64,000 bases of DNA from Cryptomeria japonica. Taxonomy: Eukaryota > Streptophyta > Pinopsida > Cupressales > Cupressaceae. A model generated the notes under the pieces. That model saw only the letters and a program-made list of their open reading frames with translations, was not told where the DNA came from and searched no databases. Below are positions 35,249 through 47,112 of this stretch, in pieces; the stretch's first letter is position 1; the number at the start of each line of letters is the position of its first letter. Where the stretch lies: assembly GCF_030272615.1 (NCBI RefSeq), contig NC_081410.1:567939152-568003151 (forward strand), in the 5' to 3' direction. Both the position numbers and the translations under genes were made by a program.

Positions 35249-37214
35249 TAACCCCTTAACCATGTCTTGAGTGCTTTTGAGCTGATTTGCAGGTGAAAAA
35301 CTCAAGAAATAGGGCGACTCAAAGCTTTCTGGACACTCCTGCGCCTATGTCAAGACATCCTGCGCCTGTGTTGAAGGGATCTGCGCCTATGTCAAGACAT
35401 CATGCGCCTGTGTTGAGACATTATGCGCCTGTGTAAGGCCAGAAACAGAGGTGAAACCAATGTTTTTACTTGCAAATTACTTTGTTTTCATTATGTTCTT
35501 ATATTCTGGTTTTTCTTTGGTACTAATTCTTTGTGCAGCATCTTGGCGTTACGTGACGAAGACTAAAAAAATACAACTACTAACAAATCTTATGCAGGAC
35601 GCGGTCAAAGACTTTCACTAAAACATTTTGTTTGTGATTTTTAAAGTAGTTGCACATTTAATTTCTTAAAGGTTAATGAACACCATGCATGCTTTGGTTG
35701 CTTTTAGTTTGATTGCATGTTTTAACCCTTAGAATTGGGTCTACCTCCCGATCTGCCTGGCACTTCGCACAGGTATTGGTGAGAGGGAATGACCCTAAGT
35801 GGTGACGGGCTAAAGCCAAGCTCTTCTGAACCACTCTAAATAAATGTGGATGCAACGAAAGTTGTAGACAACGGGTGTTGGAATGGTATTGCGACGATTT
35901 ATTCGCCTGATCAATACCCACCCGAACGGATGCCCTTACTAGAATCTCTTGTTTTTAGAGGCCAAAATCCTTCTATCTGTTGGCTCAGGCGTTGTGATAC
36001 GCGCATGCCGAAGACACCTCTCATGTACTCCTTAGTTAGAGATAGCAAGTTCTTGGGAAGTGATGCCCCTTGAACTCGAAGCTTGGTATGCCCGAGAAGT
36101 GAGTGCACTGTAAGGGGGAGCCAGTGCTACCAAGCGTCTAGTTATCCGGCTGAGTGTTGTATTTTGATTAGAGGATTCAACAGATATTGCCCTTGCTAGC
36201 CATAGGATTTGTTATGAATGTGCTTGATTGTCTTGAGTCAAAGTCAAACAAACATTTTGTCTTCCGTGATTGTCAAAGGTTAAATCAAAAACAAACTTTC
36301 AAAAGTGCTCATAATCAACTTGTGTTTTCAAAATCAACAAACTTCAATGCAAAACAAAATCTAAACAAAAGTCCAAATTTGTCCAAGTATTCATCCAACA
36401 TTTGAACATGGCTTGTCAGAATATTGAATACCTTTGTTTCAAAGTTCATGTCACTTTGGCTAGGTTTTGCATAGTCCAACTTAGGTCCTAGGACATATTG
36501 TCATCTCCCTTCATTTTAGTCCTTTTCATTGCAAGCGTCCTCATTTTGCACTTAGGTTCAAAATCATTTCCCTAAAATCATTTCCCTAAGTTTGCATTTC
36601 ATTGTCATATCTAGGCTAGATTTCCATTTGGGTGACATTCCTACATTATCCTTGTCATGCTAAAATTAGGTCTTTCCTAGGTTGCATTTTGCATATTCCA
36701 AGTCATTGGTCTTCGCATATCCTTGTCATTGTATTGTCATCTTGTCTTGGCTTCATCTTGTCATATCAAATCTTTAGATAATTTTCATGTCCTAAGTCAT
36801 TGTCATAATCATTGCCTTCCTGCATTTAGTCTCAAAAGTTTTGTTTGTCAAATTTTGAAAAATCAAAAACTTTGGATGATACCCTAGGTTGTTGTTAGGG
36901 AGTCTTGACTTTGTCTAAAATTTGTCCTTTCATTAATATCATTTTGTCAAACCTAGCTTAGTATCCAAGCATATAGGTAAGATATTGTCAATTTGTCCTA
37001 TTGTCATTTGGTCCTTTGTCCTTTAAGGTCTTGGCTTCATTTCAACTTCCCAAGGTTGAGTCTTTAGGTTTGCATTCCAAAAAGTTTGTCCAAATCTTGA
37101 AAAACAACAAAAACATAGTTTGCATTCTTGCCATAGATTGCATTTTCATTTATTTAGGTTGCATTTAGTTGCATATCATACATCATCCTTTTAAAATCAA
37201 AAATCCCAGAAACA
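35249..37214 (+). other. element F leader
   Basis: No gene supported. At 35340-35440 five 21-bp units alternate TGCGCCTATGTCAAGACAT and TGCGCCTGTGTTGAGACAT. Further on are many TTGTCAT and TTTGTCC words. The short frames between 35673 and 36405 show no domain. Confidence 0.6.
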
Positions 37215-38102
37215 TTGCATAGTGACATGTCTATTGAAACAAGGTTCCAAGCACCAATGATGCAACAAAGTTTGACGTATCAACCGACAATGCAATCGAA
37301 TTTTAATCCAAGAAAATCACAATTATATCCAACCCAACAACAAGGCAATATCGGTCAAACTTTTTATGATGAAACAAGACTCCAAATACAAAAACTAGAG
37401 GAAAAACTAGTTCGAGAAAAAGAGATCTTGGAACAAAAAGTGAAAAACATTGGGAAGCATAGATCACAAATGTCCAAAACATTTAAAAAATTTCAAGGTC
37501 CAAACCCAAAATTTGAGCCAATTGATGTAAAAGCTCTTATCGAACGATCAGACATACCAACTCTCATCTCTCAAATAGAGATGATGAAACAATTTCAAAA
37601 AACAAGCACAAATTTCAATCAAGTCCCAAATCAAAATTCATTTCGTCAAATTTCATTCAATCAAATCTCAAATCAACAACATTTCCAACAGACACAACCA
37701 ATGGTCCAACATATACAACCAACACAACCAATGGTCCAATTTCAACAATATGTCCAACCAACTATACAATGTCCACAAATAGTTCAACCAATGGTGGAAT
37801 ATCAATGTCAACAACTACAACCAAACATTCAGAAACAAAGGTTGCAGCACAGACCAACCCAAGTTTCAAACATGTCAGAACAATTGAACCAAGACCAATA
37901 TCAAAACATGACATCAAACCAAAACCAACTCCTTTCCAAACAAGTTCAAATTCCAGATACAACCATGTCAAAACCTCGAAAGAAAGGTGGCCTTATTGCA
38001 AGGATCTTAAGGAAACTACCAAGTGAGTTCTTTGAGGAAGATCAAGATAATACACTTATGTCTAGCAATGCCTCATCCCCCCATAACAAATTGACTCTCT
38101 AG
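37215..38102 (+). CDS. element F ORF1: Gln-rich protein with coiled coil, function unknown
   Basis: 295 aa; Met at 37215, with an in-frame Met five codons later. Residues about 50-85 are charged and heptad-like (RLQIQKLEEKLVREKEILEQ), a likely coiled coil. Residues about 110-260 are rich in Gln, Pro and Asn with repeated QPMVQ and QPTIQ words. The C-terminus is basic, then acidic (LPSEFFEEDQD). I recognise no gag, zinc knuckle or enzyme motif. Its place (first ORF after the leader) suggests a gag substitute or remnant; this is inference. Intact frame over 888 bases in a recent copy may reflect recent insertion rather than function. Confidence 0.5.
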   Translation: MHSDMSIETRFQAPMMQQSLTYQPTMQSNFNPRKSQLYPTQQQGNIGQTFYDETRLQIQKLEEKLVREKEILEQKVKNIGKHRSQMSKTFKKFQGPNPKFEPIDVKALIERSDIPTLISQIEMMKQFQKTSTNFNQVPNQNSFRQISFNQISNQQHFQQTQPMVQHIQPTQPMVQFQQYVQPTIQCPQIVQPMVEYQCQQLQPNIQKQRLQHRPTQVSNMSEQLNQDQYQNMTSNQNQLLSKQVQIPDTTMSKPRKKGGLIARILRKLPSEFFEEDQDNTLMSSNASSPHNKLTL

Positions 38103-38269
38103 TGGCATCTATCCCTACACCTTTAGAAGTTTCACAAGAACCTTCCATATTGTCCTCATCAAACAATACACCCAAAGATGAAATTATCCAAGGGCTATCC
38201 ATAATTGATTGCCAAGATAATCCAATTCATGATGCACATCCTTGTCATGTTTCATAAATACAAGACCCA

Positions 38270-40061
38270 ATGCCACCATGCACTTTATTGCCATTACCTG
38301 TTTTAGAGGACCCCATTCGAAGTCCTTCTACCTCATGTTCAAGCATTGATTCCTTGTCAGAATCCATCATAAATGTTCAAAGTGCATTTCCTTCATCCCA
38401 AAACATTGAGCCCTTGTCAGAATCCTCCATGTATATCCAAAGTCCAACCCCATGTCAAGAGGATAATTTAGAGCATGAAGAAACGTGTCTTAAAACAGAT
38501 CAAGATCAAGATCTTGAAACCTTATCATCCCATCCAATTGTTGACCAGGACCCCATCTTCCCAGACACTCATGAGAGATTCCCCTATTCTTGTCCATCCT
38601 ATCCAAAGTCCTATTGACACTCCATTCCCTAAGAAAGATCAAGATATCCCAATCCATCCAATCCCAAACGATCCCATTCCATTTCATGAAAAAAATGTCC
38701 TTTCAAATCCCATTGACATTCCAGATATCCCTTCCATCCTTTCCGATGATCCCATTGAAAGTCAAGAGCAAAGCACCTTTAAAGAGGATTCCAATGATCT
38801 TCCTCCTTGTCAAGATCAAATTATTCCTTTAAATCCTCCACAAGATCCTTTTGTTCCTCCATCTCCTTGTCTTAATGCTCCATATACACTCCAAGATCGC
38901 ATTTCTTTTGATGATCCCATTATTTCTCCCATTCCATCTCTTGAAGAGCTTGTCATTGAACCATGTCCACTACACAATCCTAGTCCCCCTCATGATCCTA
39001 ATCCCCCTCATGATTCGAACGTGTCAGTGCAAGATGTTCATGAACCCCTGACATTAACAATGGGTTCTTCCTCTTTGGTCCAATCTGATCCACTTCAAGA
39101 TCTCATTATTTCTCTCATATCATATCCACCTCATAATGGACTCGCGTCTTCTTCTCAAAGAAAAGAGTATCCTACAAGTCAAAATATTCATAAAGGAAAA
39201 GGGGTAGACCTTCATGAGAAAGAACCCCTCCATATCAAAGAAGATCTTAAGGGTCATGTCTACACAACTCACTCTCAAGACATTGGTATCCCTCCATCAA
39301 AATCAAAACATACACCTTCCCCATCACACCTTCCATCCATCTTAGGTCCTTATATCCCTTCATCCTCTATGCAAGGTCAGCAAAGGCACACATCCTTGAG
39401 TAAATTTCATCAATCCAAAAGAAGTCCATTTCATTCATATCCATCCATGCATTCCTTTCCCCCTCCAAGCAATTTGGATGCCAAGTATAAAATTCATAAG
39501 TCTAGAAATCCACATGTATTCAAAGATCAACATGTCCAATATAATCGACATGTCAAAACAAAGAAAAATTTGATCTATAAAGAAAAGGAAAAATCCAAAA
39601 GGTCACAAAGGCCCACTGAGAAAAATAAAGGAAATTCAAAATCTATATGGGTTCCTAAATCCCTTATGCAAGCAATGCACTCCAAGGAACCACAAAAGCA
39701 TGAAAAATCACAAACCATGTGGATCCCTAAGCGGCTCCTTGAAGCACAAAAGCCTAAAGAAACATCCAACTTGGCATCCAAAGTTGCTATTCCTCCACCC
39801 AACTCTCTCAAATTTGTTCCTCCGTCACCTTCTTCATCCATTTTGGGCCCTTATGTCCCAAAATCCCAAGCTATTCCTCCATCTAAATCTCACAATCTGA
39901 GATCCATTTTTCCTCCATCAATCCACCACCCGTCAAGGTGTGTGCCAATGTTGATCTTGCCTTCATTTCCATCCAGTGAAGCCCAATTCTTCCAATACCC
40001 TATCCATTATCCAATGTATATTTTCCATCCTTCCATCCCTCTGGTCCAATCCTTTACATAA
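38270..40061 (+). CDS. element F ORF2: long Pro/Ser/His-rich protein, function unknown
   Basis: Two overlapping frames: 38270-38617 (115 aa, acidic, with repeated LSES and SSxNIEPLSE words) and 38475-40061 (528 aa). The second is dominated by Pro, Ser, His and Ile (repeated PHDPNPPHD, ILGPYIPSS and ILGPYVPKS, PKSLMQA / PKRLLEA pairs) with a basic stretch at about 360-400. A frameshift in the overlap could have split one ORF. No polymerase, protease or integrase motif is present. Low complexity makes annotation by domain impossible. It could be a structural protein or a decayed coding region held open by biased composition. Confidence 0.45.
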
Positions 40062-42190
40062 ATCCTTGTCTTAATTTCATCTCTTTTTCCATGTCCTTAT
40101 CCTACCAACGTCTTTGAGCATGCTTTTAAAGGTCATGGTCCATTTATTTCAAGGTTACTATCCAAAAAAAAAAAAAGACGCTTGAGTCCTTCTTCCATCC
40201 CCTATCATGTGTCCATCTTCTATTGAAAAAGTCAAAATACGAAAAAAAAAATTGAGAAAAAAAAGACGAGAAAAAAGTAAAGCAAAAATAATTCGTCCAC
40301 TGGTGAAAACCTGGAAAACAGGCGCCTTGGGCAAGTACTGTGATGAAAACTTGGCAAACAGGCGTCATGCGTAATCTATGAACTTCTTGCATACCGTACT
40401 TGGGGACAGGTTTTATCCTATCATATCATTTTGTCCTATTACTCTTCATTATCCTGTCATATCCTATTACCCTTCATTATCCTGTCATATCCTATTACAC
40501 TTCATTATCCTATCATGTCCTATTACCCTTCATATCCTATTGTCCCTCATGCACATATCCCTTTTTCCACATTTGATCTTGACAAGGCTGAGGATCGTCA
40601 TGAGCATCATGCATCTTGTTTGCAGCTTTTAGTCCATCATAGCTTTTGGTCTTTATCCATTTGCTTATTATAACCTTTCATCCATATTCCCTGTCTTATT
40701 GCAACTTTCTGCCACTATCCCTTAGCCAATCCCGACCTTCAGTCCATGTCCCTTATCCATTCTTGGTCTTGCTTATCCTATCCATATCAAATCACTATAC
40801 ATACACTCTTTTTTTCGTTCCTTGATCTTGATCTGACAGAAGGACGCAAAATTTAAACATAGTTTCAAAAACCTCTTGACATGTCCCTCATGCCATGTTC
40901 CTGCTTTACATTGTCATATCCAGTCTCTTGTCCCATTGTCTCCATAATAAAAGGCCTTTGTCTTCCCTCTATCCACCAACATTTCAGAAAGCCTATTTAT
41001 TCACCTGTCATATTCCTTGCCTTGCTAGAAACTGGGGGCAAAATCATAAAAATTGAAAAATATCCTGAAATAATCCAAAAAAAAAAATCAATACTGTCCT
41101 GAAATAATCCAAAAAAAAAAATCAATACTGTCCTAAAATAATCCAAAAAAAAAAATCATATAATGTCCTGAAAAAATCCCTAAAAATCATATAATGTCCT
41201 GAAAAAAATCCCTAAAAAGTCAAATAAAGTCCTGAAAAAAGAACAAAAAATTTTCAAAACATCAAAATCCAACGACAATCAATCAAAAATTGTGCTTTCA
41301 TGAAATCACGTATTAACAGATGAACTTTTCAATCAAACTAGACATTCAAACTGATCAAAATTGTCATATCAATCAATCAACATCAATATCATTTGTCCTT
41401 GTCACTATTATCATAGGTCTTATACAGGGTGTGGCATACTCGAAACCAGACTGTGTCCTATCTTAGACGGGGTATCGCATTCCCTGAAACCAGACAGCAT
41501 GATCATTCTTGTTTTCCACCTTTGATAATGGCGATCGAACTGTTTGTTTGACTTGGTTGAATTTGTGCGTCTTATCTTTTTACTGATTTATCTTTGGCTT
41601 CGATCATGTTCCTATGTTGCTCAAGGATGTCACTGAGTGATTTAGAGTGACCGGGATGGTTCATGGTCCCTTTCCTTTTTTGTTGTGTTTGTTGTTTGTG
41701 GAATGTTTGTCACAAACTGGGGCAACTATATCATTGGGTGTCTGTGATAAGTACGTTTGCTTTGTGAACGCCGCACATACCTCGACCCTTGATGTATGCA
41801 CCCTAGGATGCTTCACTCATTCCTTGTGTGCGATGTGTTTGTCTTTTGCAAAAGGGGTTGCGTTTCAGCTCTGGCCTTCAATGCTATGATGCTCGGCATC
41901 CGCTCTGCTACATTAAATAAAGGTTCTCACCTACTTATGTGCATTGGTGAAAGCAAGTTTTTCTTCATCTCTAACTATCCTCTGTCTAATTTCTTCTTAC
42001 TAACATTTCTTCCGTCAGTCTTGGAAATCCGTTCGAACCTATCGTCTTCTGTCATTCTTATCGATCAATTGGCCTCTTTTCTGGATTTTTCCGACCAATT
42101 CCTCGAGGGGGCATGCATATGTCATTATTATTGTCTGGGGCATTTTCATTATTATTCTTTGAAACAACGCTTAGAATCGCATTGTCTCAA
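40062..42190 (+). other. element F 3' internal region with two tandem arrays
   Basis: No gene supported. At about 40425-40560 a 33-bp unit (CATTATCCTGTCATATCCTA followed by TTACCCTT) is repeated four times. At 41062-41240 units of 28-34 bp beginning GTCCTGAAATAATCC or GTCCTGAAAAAATCC followed by an A-run are repeated about six times. GGGGGCA-type motifs near 41035 and 41715 resemble polypurine tracts. Confidence 0.6.
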
Positions 42191-42201
42191 AGAGGGCAAA
42201 A
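42191..42201 (+). other. polypurine tract of element F
   Basis: AGAGGGCAAAA lies directly before the 3' LTR start at 42202. Confidence 0.7.
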
Positions 42202-43801
42202 TGTAGACGTCTAAAAATGGTCAACGCTTGCGGAGTCATACTTTAACATCTGCGCATTGCCTTATTTTAGGGTTTTTGCATTGCATTAACATTTCTTCTA
42301 TGTTGCGCACTTGGTCTTTATCATTTGCGAGCATCGAGTCCTTCTTCTACATTCCTCATTTTTCTCGCTTTCAAATTAGGTCTTGTCAATAGCAATCTTC
42401 AGTCATGATTTTGGTCGATCTTATCTTGTCGCATCAATGTGCGTGCTCATTTATCATCATTTTGGACATCGTCAATCCTAATCGATAATAGAATTAGGGT
42501 TTTGTCCTCTTGTCAATCTTGTCATTTTGCGATCGATTTGTCATCGATCGTTGTCCTTTTCAATCATGTCAATTTGGATCAATTAGTCATTGTTCCTCAT
42601 CAATTGGCGCCTATCAATTTGATCTCTTTATCAATCTTGGTCAATTTGTCAATCAATCTCAATCATTTATCAGCATTGGTCCTTTGTCAATCAAAATCAT
42701 TTCTCGAATCGACATTAATTTCTTGTTGTCTTGACCTAATTTCTTGTCCTCTCATTTCTAGGGTTTTATGATTTGATCATTAAATCCTTTTCTCCTTCTT
42801 GGTGGATTAAATAAATCTATTTATTTAGTCCTAGGTCTTTTCATGAATTAATTAATGGATGAAAACCTAATAATTAGTTCACCTAATTTTTATTTCATCT
42901 TTTTCCTCAATTTTCCAATTTACTAATTTCTCCTAATTCCTAATTTCTATTTCTATTTCTCCTATTTTTCCCCTAATTTTCTCCTATGTTTATGCTATAA
43001 TTTGTTGCAATCATGGAGGCTATTTTCTCTCTTCCCTTTTGTCATGGGAATGACATTTTAATCTTGTCATAATTTGTCATAATTTTGTCAATCAATCAAT
43101 CTTGCATAGAAAATGTCAATTTTGTCATAATTTGTCATATTTGTCATTCTTGATTTGAAATTTCCTTTCAAATCTCTTCATGCTAATCTTGTCATCTCTC
43201 CAATTTGTCTATAAATTGGATGATTTTCTTCAATCAAAAAAAAAGGAGAAAAACCACGCTTCTAGTATCCTTATGTTGCCATTTCATCTTGTCAATCTTG
43301 CTTTCATACTATGCTTTTGCACTTGTAGGTGAGATCCACAAACAAAGTAATTTGAAGGAGAAAGAAGAACAATGGAGAATTATGGAGGAGATATTCGCGT
43401 TTGTAATGGTTTGCATTTGGTTTGATTATCTTGTCTTCATATCTCTATTGAGTGTATTAGGATTTCTTATCATTGCAATTTAGCTTTTGTGGTTGAGCTA
43501 GTTTAATATCTATTGCTTTGATGAATTCCAAATTTCCTATCTACATTTTTTGGTGAACCCGACGTGCTAGTATGCTTTTGCACTTGTAGGTGAGATTCAC
43601 AAACAAAGTAATTTGAAGGAGAAAGAAGAACAATGGAAGAACAATGAAGGAGATACATGATTTGGTTTGCTTTTTATTGTAGTATTTCATCTTCATGCCT
43701 TTATTGATTGTAATTAGGATTTCTTATCATTACAATCTAGTTTTTGTGGTTGAGCTAGTATAATATCTATTGCTTTGATGAATTCCAAATTCCTATCTAC
43801 A
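42202..43801 (+). repeat. composite 3' LTR of element F (LTR + PBS + second LTR end)
   Basis: 42202-43545 is a full LTR ending ATTTCCTATCTACA. It is followed by TTTTTGGTGAACCCGACGTG (43547-43566), a primer-binding site, and then directly by a 235-bp copy of the LTR 3' end (43567-43801), which ends CTATCTACA at the ATAAC duplication. The last 235 bp match the 5' LTR version, while the end of the full LTR matches the version in the solo LTR at 4810. Confidence 0.85.
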
Positions 43802-43806
43802 ATAAC

Positions 43807-44330
43807 TATCAAAAGATACTTTATTTTTAAGTCGACTTACTTTTTGTTGCAACACATTATTTTTATTGCCATTTAGGTTTCTTCTCTTAGAAGTTCTTAT
43901 CAATCATGGATACATAACTATCAAAAGATACTTCATTTTTAAGGCATTAGACTGACCTTGGTACTCAAAAAATTTGGCAACCCTTTCTACAATAGTTTTA
44001 GGTAATTGTTTTTTCTCTACTTCTTTATACAAAAACATAGTCTTCAATGGCTTTAGCAAGAGGCTAGCCACATATTTGTTATTTGCAAATGTACTCCCTT
44101 CTCCTGGTGATGCTTTGATAAGCCTTGGTTTCTGCAGACTTTTATAGAATATAGCACTTGTAATAACAAATCTATTACCCCCCCTTGACATGAGATTGTT
44201 TGATCATCTCCTAATAAGGAAGTTGTCTCTTCTTCTTTCCCCTTTTGCCAGGTCTCCATTAACTAGATCATGTGCTTGTCATCTCCTTTGCTCCCTTCCT
44301 TGATACCTAATCTTTATTTCACTATGAAGC
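43807..44330 (-). pseudogene. continuation of Gypsy E beyond element F
   Basis: The first 30 bases continue the target of F. Then a copy of the roughly 115-bp segment found at 33804-33889 follows (CGACTTACTTTTTGTTGCAA to GGATACATAAC), showing that the target was already tandemly duplicated. The minus-strand frame 43904-44191 (95 aa) is basic and unrecognised; from its place it could be the start of the gag region of Gypsy E. Confidence 0.5.
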
Positions 44331-45739
44331 ATGAACAACTTAATCACCCTACAAACTAGCAAGATCAATGCTAAATACTACTATAATGACCATTAGCTTA
44401 GATATGAAATACCCACTAAAATATATTGGCAATACTGCACTAGAAATGAATATTTCATTTTAATATCATTCAAATACATTTTTGTTGAATGTTGAAATCT
44501 TCCGAACCACTAAAAGCCACCAATTTGAAATGCAAATGCAACCTCTGTAGGAGATGCCCTTAGGAATCCAAAGTAATTTCATCCTTTGATGTCCAAGAAA
44601 CCAATCTATTATCTAGAACTAAGAGTTGTCATCTTTAGATCTAGTTGCTAAACAAAAGAGATTGAACCAATGTCATTGTTGATAAATTTGCCAAAATATA
44701 ATTCAAACTGAAAAAGTTGCCTACCTTATATAAAAGTTAACCCAAGCCCACACATGGTAAGTCAAAGTTGCCCATATTTTTACTTTCGAATTTGAGCTCA
44801 TTAACAACATGCTTGGTTGGTCATGTTGAACAAGAAAACCTTTATTTGAATGGCTAGGGTCAAGGGAGAAGCATGTTAGAAAGTGAAAGTTCGAAGAAAT
44901 GTGTACGATCCAAAATGATGAAAAAGGTTAGTGGGACCAAAAAAGGGGATTCAAAATATTACTTCGAAATATCACCATTTATCATTTTTTTTTCCTAAAA
45001 GGCCAAGGATGGGGTTGTGGGTAATGGGATGCAAGGATGTTGAGGTACAATGGTAGGCAAAGCACAAAAATCTCTTACAAAAACAACAACCAAAAGAGAT
45101 AAATTTCATAGGAATTTGATTTTAAAACATTAATTAACTATATCAATAGGCATTCTTCACGGAAATAAGACAGCGTCATATCAAAATTGTATGAGTAAAA
45201 ACTAAAACACAACTAACATATTTTTTTTTAAACTATAACTATAAATAACTCTTAAATAAAGAAAGAAAAATAAAATTAGCTTTTAAATAAATAAAACAAC
45301 TATAAAATGACTTTTAAGTAAATAAATACTCTTCACTAAATGAATACAATTCTTCATATAAAATAAAATAAGAGAAAATTATTCCTCAATAATTAACGTC
45401 GAAAGTGTTTCCTTATTTGAAGCAAACAACCTACTTTATGAAATCAATGATTGCCAATGTACTATATACATGTAAGACATATGAATGTATTGCACGCCTA
45501 TTCATTCCCTAGCATGGTTGTCATAGTTGTAGCGGCTCACATTTTACATTTCCCAACTACAAATGGATTGACTCCCAAATGCTTCGTTCTAAACACCTTT
45601 ATTCTTAACTTGTTTAGCTAGGAACTCAAGCCATATAACGAATGCAACAGTTTGAATGCTATTTGCAAAGAATTAAAGTTGGACTTGGCAGTCCAAATGA
45701 ATTTTCAAATTATTTATCAACCATGCAAAATTTTGATAA

Positions 45740-46180
45740 TATATAATTTATATATTTTATTTCCTCTCCTCTATATCCCTCTCCCTCTCCTCCATCATCT
45801 CCATCTCTATCTTCCTCTCTATCTATACTCTTTCTCCCTCTATCTCTCCCTCTCCCTCTCCCTGTATCTCCCTCCCTCTATTACAAACATAACATGAGCC
45901 TATTGAGTCTATTGATAATGGAGCCTAATTATCTTCTTAATTCAAAGGTTTTGTTACATTCATGTTTGGATCCATGTAAATAGATGCATAATTGATTTGA
46001 AGCTGTCATTTTTCCAATGACATTTGTTGCATAAACATTTGTTTAATGACCTACAAATTGATCATACTATACATAAATGCATACAAAAAATAGACCAAAA
46101 TTTTCACTATTGACCTTCCATACCTCTTCATCATACCCATTTGCACATCAAAATGTGAATGCTAATTGAACAAAGATCAA
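45740..46180 (+). repeat. dispersed repeat: pyrimidine-rich tract plus conserved tail, copy 1
   Basis: A CTCTCCCTCTCC-type tract (45765-45885), then at 46085-46165 a tail with AATAGACCAAAATTTTC, TTGACCTTCCATACCTCTTC and TACCCATTTGCAC. The same order is found at 60290-60960, where the tail reads AATAGACCAAAAATTTCCTC, TTGACTTTCCAAACCTCTTC and GTACCCATTGTGCACC. Confidence 0.6.
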
Positions 46181-47099
46181 TTTTTAAAGTAATCCAAATA
46201 TGCTAAGTTTACTTATTATGCTTATTCTATTCCTATCTTATTATTCCCATTCTAAATCAAATCAGTCAAACTATACTCAGCGTCTCTTTCTCCTCAATTT
46301 TGGAGCATCTCAATAAAGGAGATGCCCTAGCCTAACCACAATTATTCTTGTTCCTCACGACATTTCTCGTCACTATTTAACAAATATTGAAAATAAATGC
46401 ATCTAAAATATTTTAGCATGTTGGATAAATTCTTAAGTGATGACCGTAATATACGCCATGCCCTCTCTTTTTCAACAATTAATTTTTATTAATAAAATAA
46501 AATAAACAGTATATTTTTTCAAAACTATATATATAATTAAGAAAATTTAAATTTGGTGCTTTAAACCTAAAGGTATAACTACAAACTTTTGCATTGAGTT
46601 CAAGCATCCAGTTTTGTGTTGCAATTGATTTCTTCAAAATTCATTTACTCTGCAAGAGAGGACAAAACCTCTTGACTGCACTTTGGTATGTTCAGACGGA
46701 AACCCTACCTCTATCTTGGCAAATCCAAACAGGGTTTACAACCTCTTTCCTCAGTGGATGGAGACCCTAGACAACGGGACCACTATTGGTAACGAAGGAA
46801 TGATGCTAAAACCCTTCTCACAAGTGGCGATCTGGGAAGTAGTTTGGAAATTTGAAAATGGTGTCCTTGCAATGATTCTAGAGCCAATCTTGAAATTATT
46901 CATTAAATTCTGCATAAGAACATTATCGCACTTCATATATTAAGCATACGTATTAAGCATATCCCTGTGCATACTACCGAGAACAAAGATGTTACTGCCT
47001 GTAGCTTTATAACAGTTCTGTTCTCATTATTACAGCCTTCCGTATTGGTAATATTCCTTCCTTTTCGATCCCCATAGAATATAATAAACAAAAGTAAAT

Positions 47100-47112
47100 C
47101 CCCCCCCCCCCC
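47100..47112 (+). repeat. poly-C tract
   Basis: Thirteen consecutive C in otherwise AT-rich DNA. Confidence 0.95.

Larger units (their letters stand above)
33885..43806 (+). mobile_element. element F: 9.9 kb LTR retrotransposon without pol, with ATAAC target duplication
   Basis: LTRs at 33890-35224 and 42202-43545, followed by an extra PBS plus LTR-end fragment to 43801. TSD ATAAC at 33885-33889 and 43802-43806. It has a primer-binding site (35230) and a polypurine tract (42191-42201), but I find no retropepsin, RT, RNase H or integrase motif in any frame of the internal 7 kb. It is therefore a large non-autonomous element (LARD-like) that would need enzymes from a relative. The LTR pair shows only about six differences over the first 300 bases by eye, making it the youngest insertion here. 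Confidence 0.88.

Noticed and set aside
35340-35440. Regular short repeats that could suggest a CRISPR-like array
   Set aside because: The 21-bp units are directly adjacent with no spacers and lie in the leader of a plant retrotransposon.
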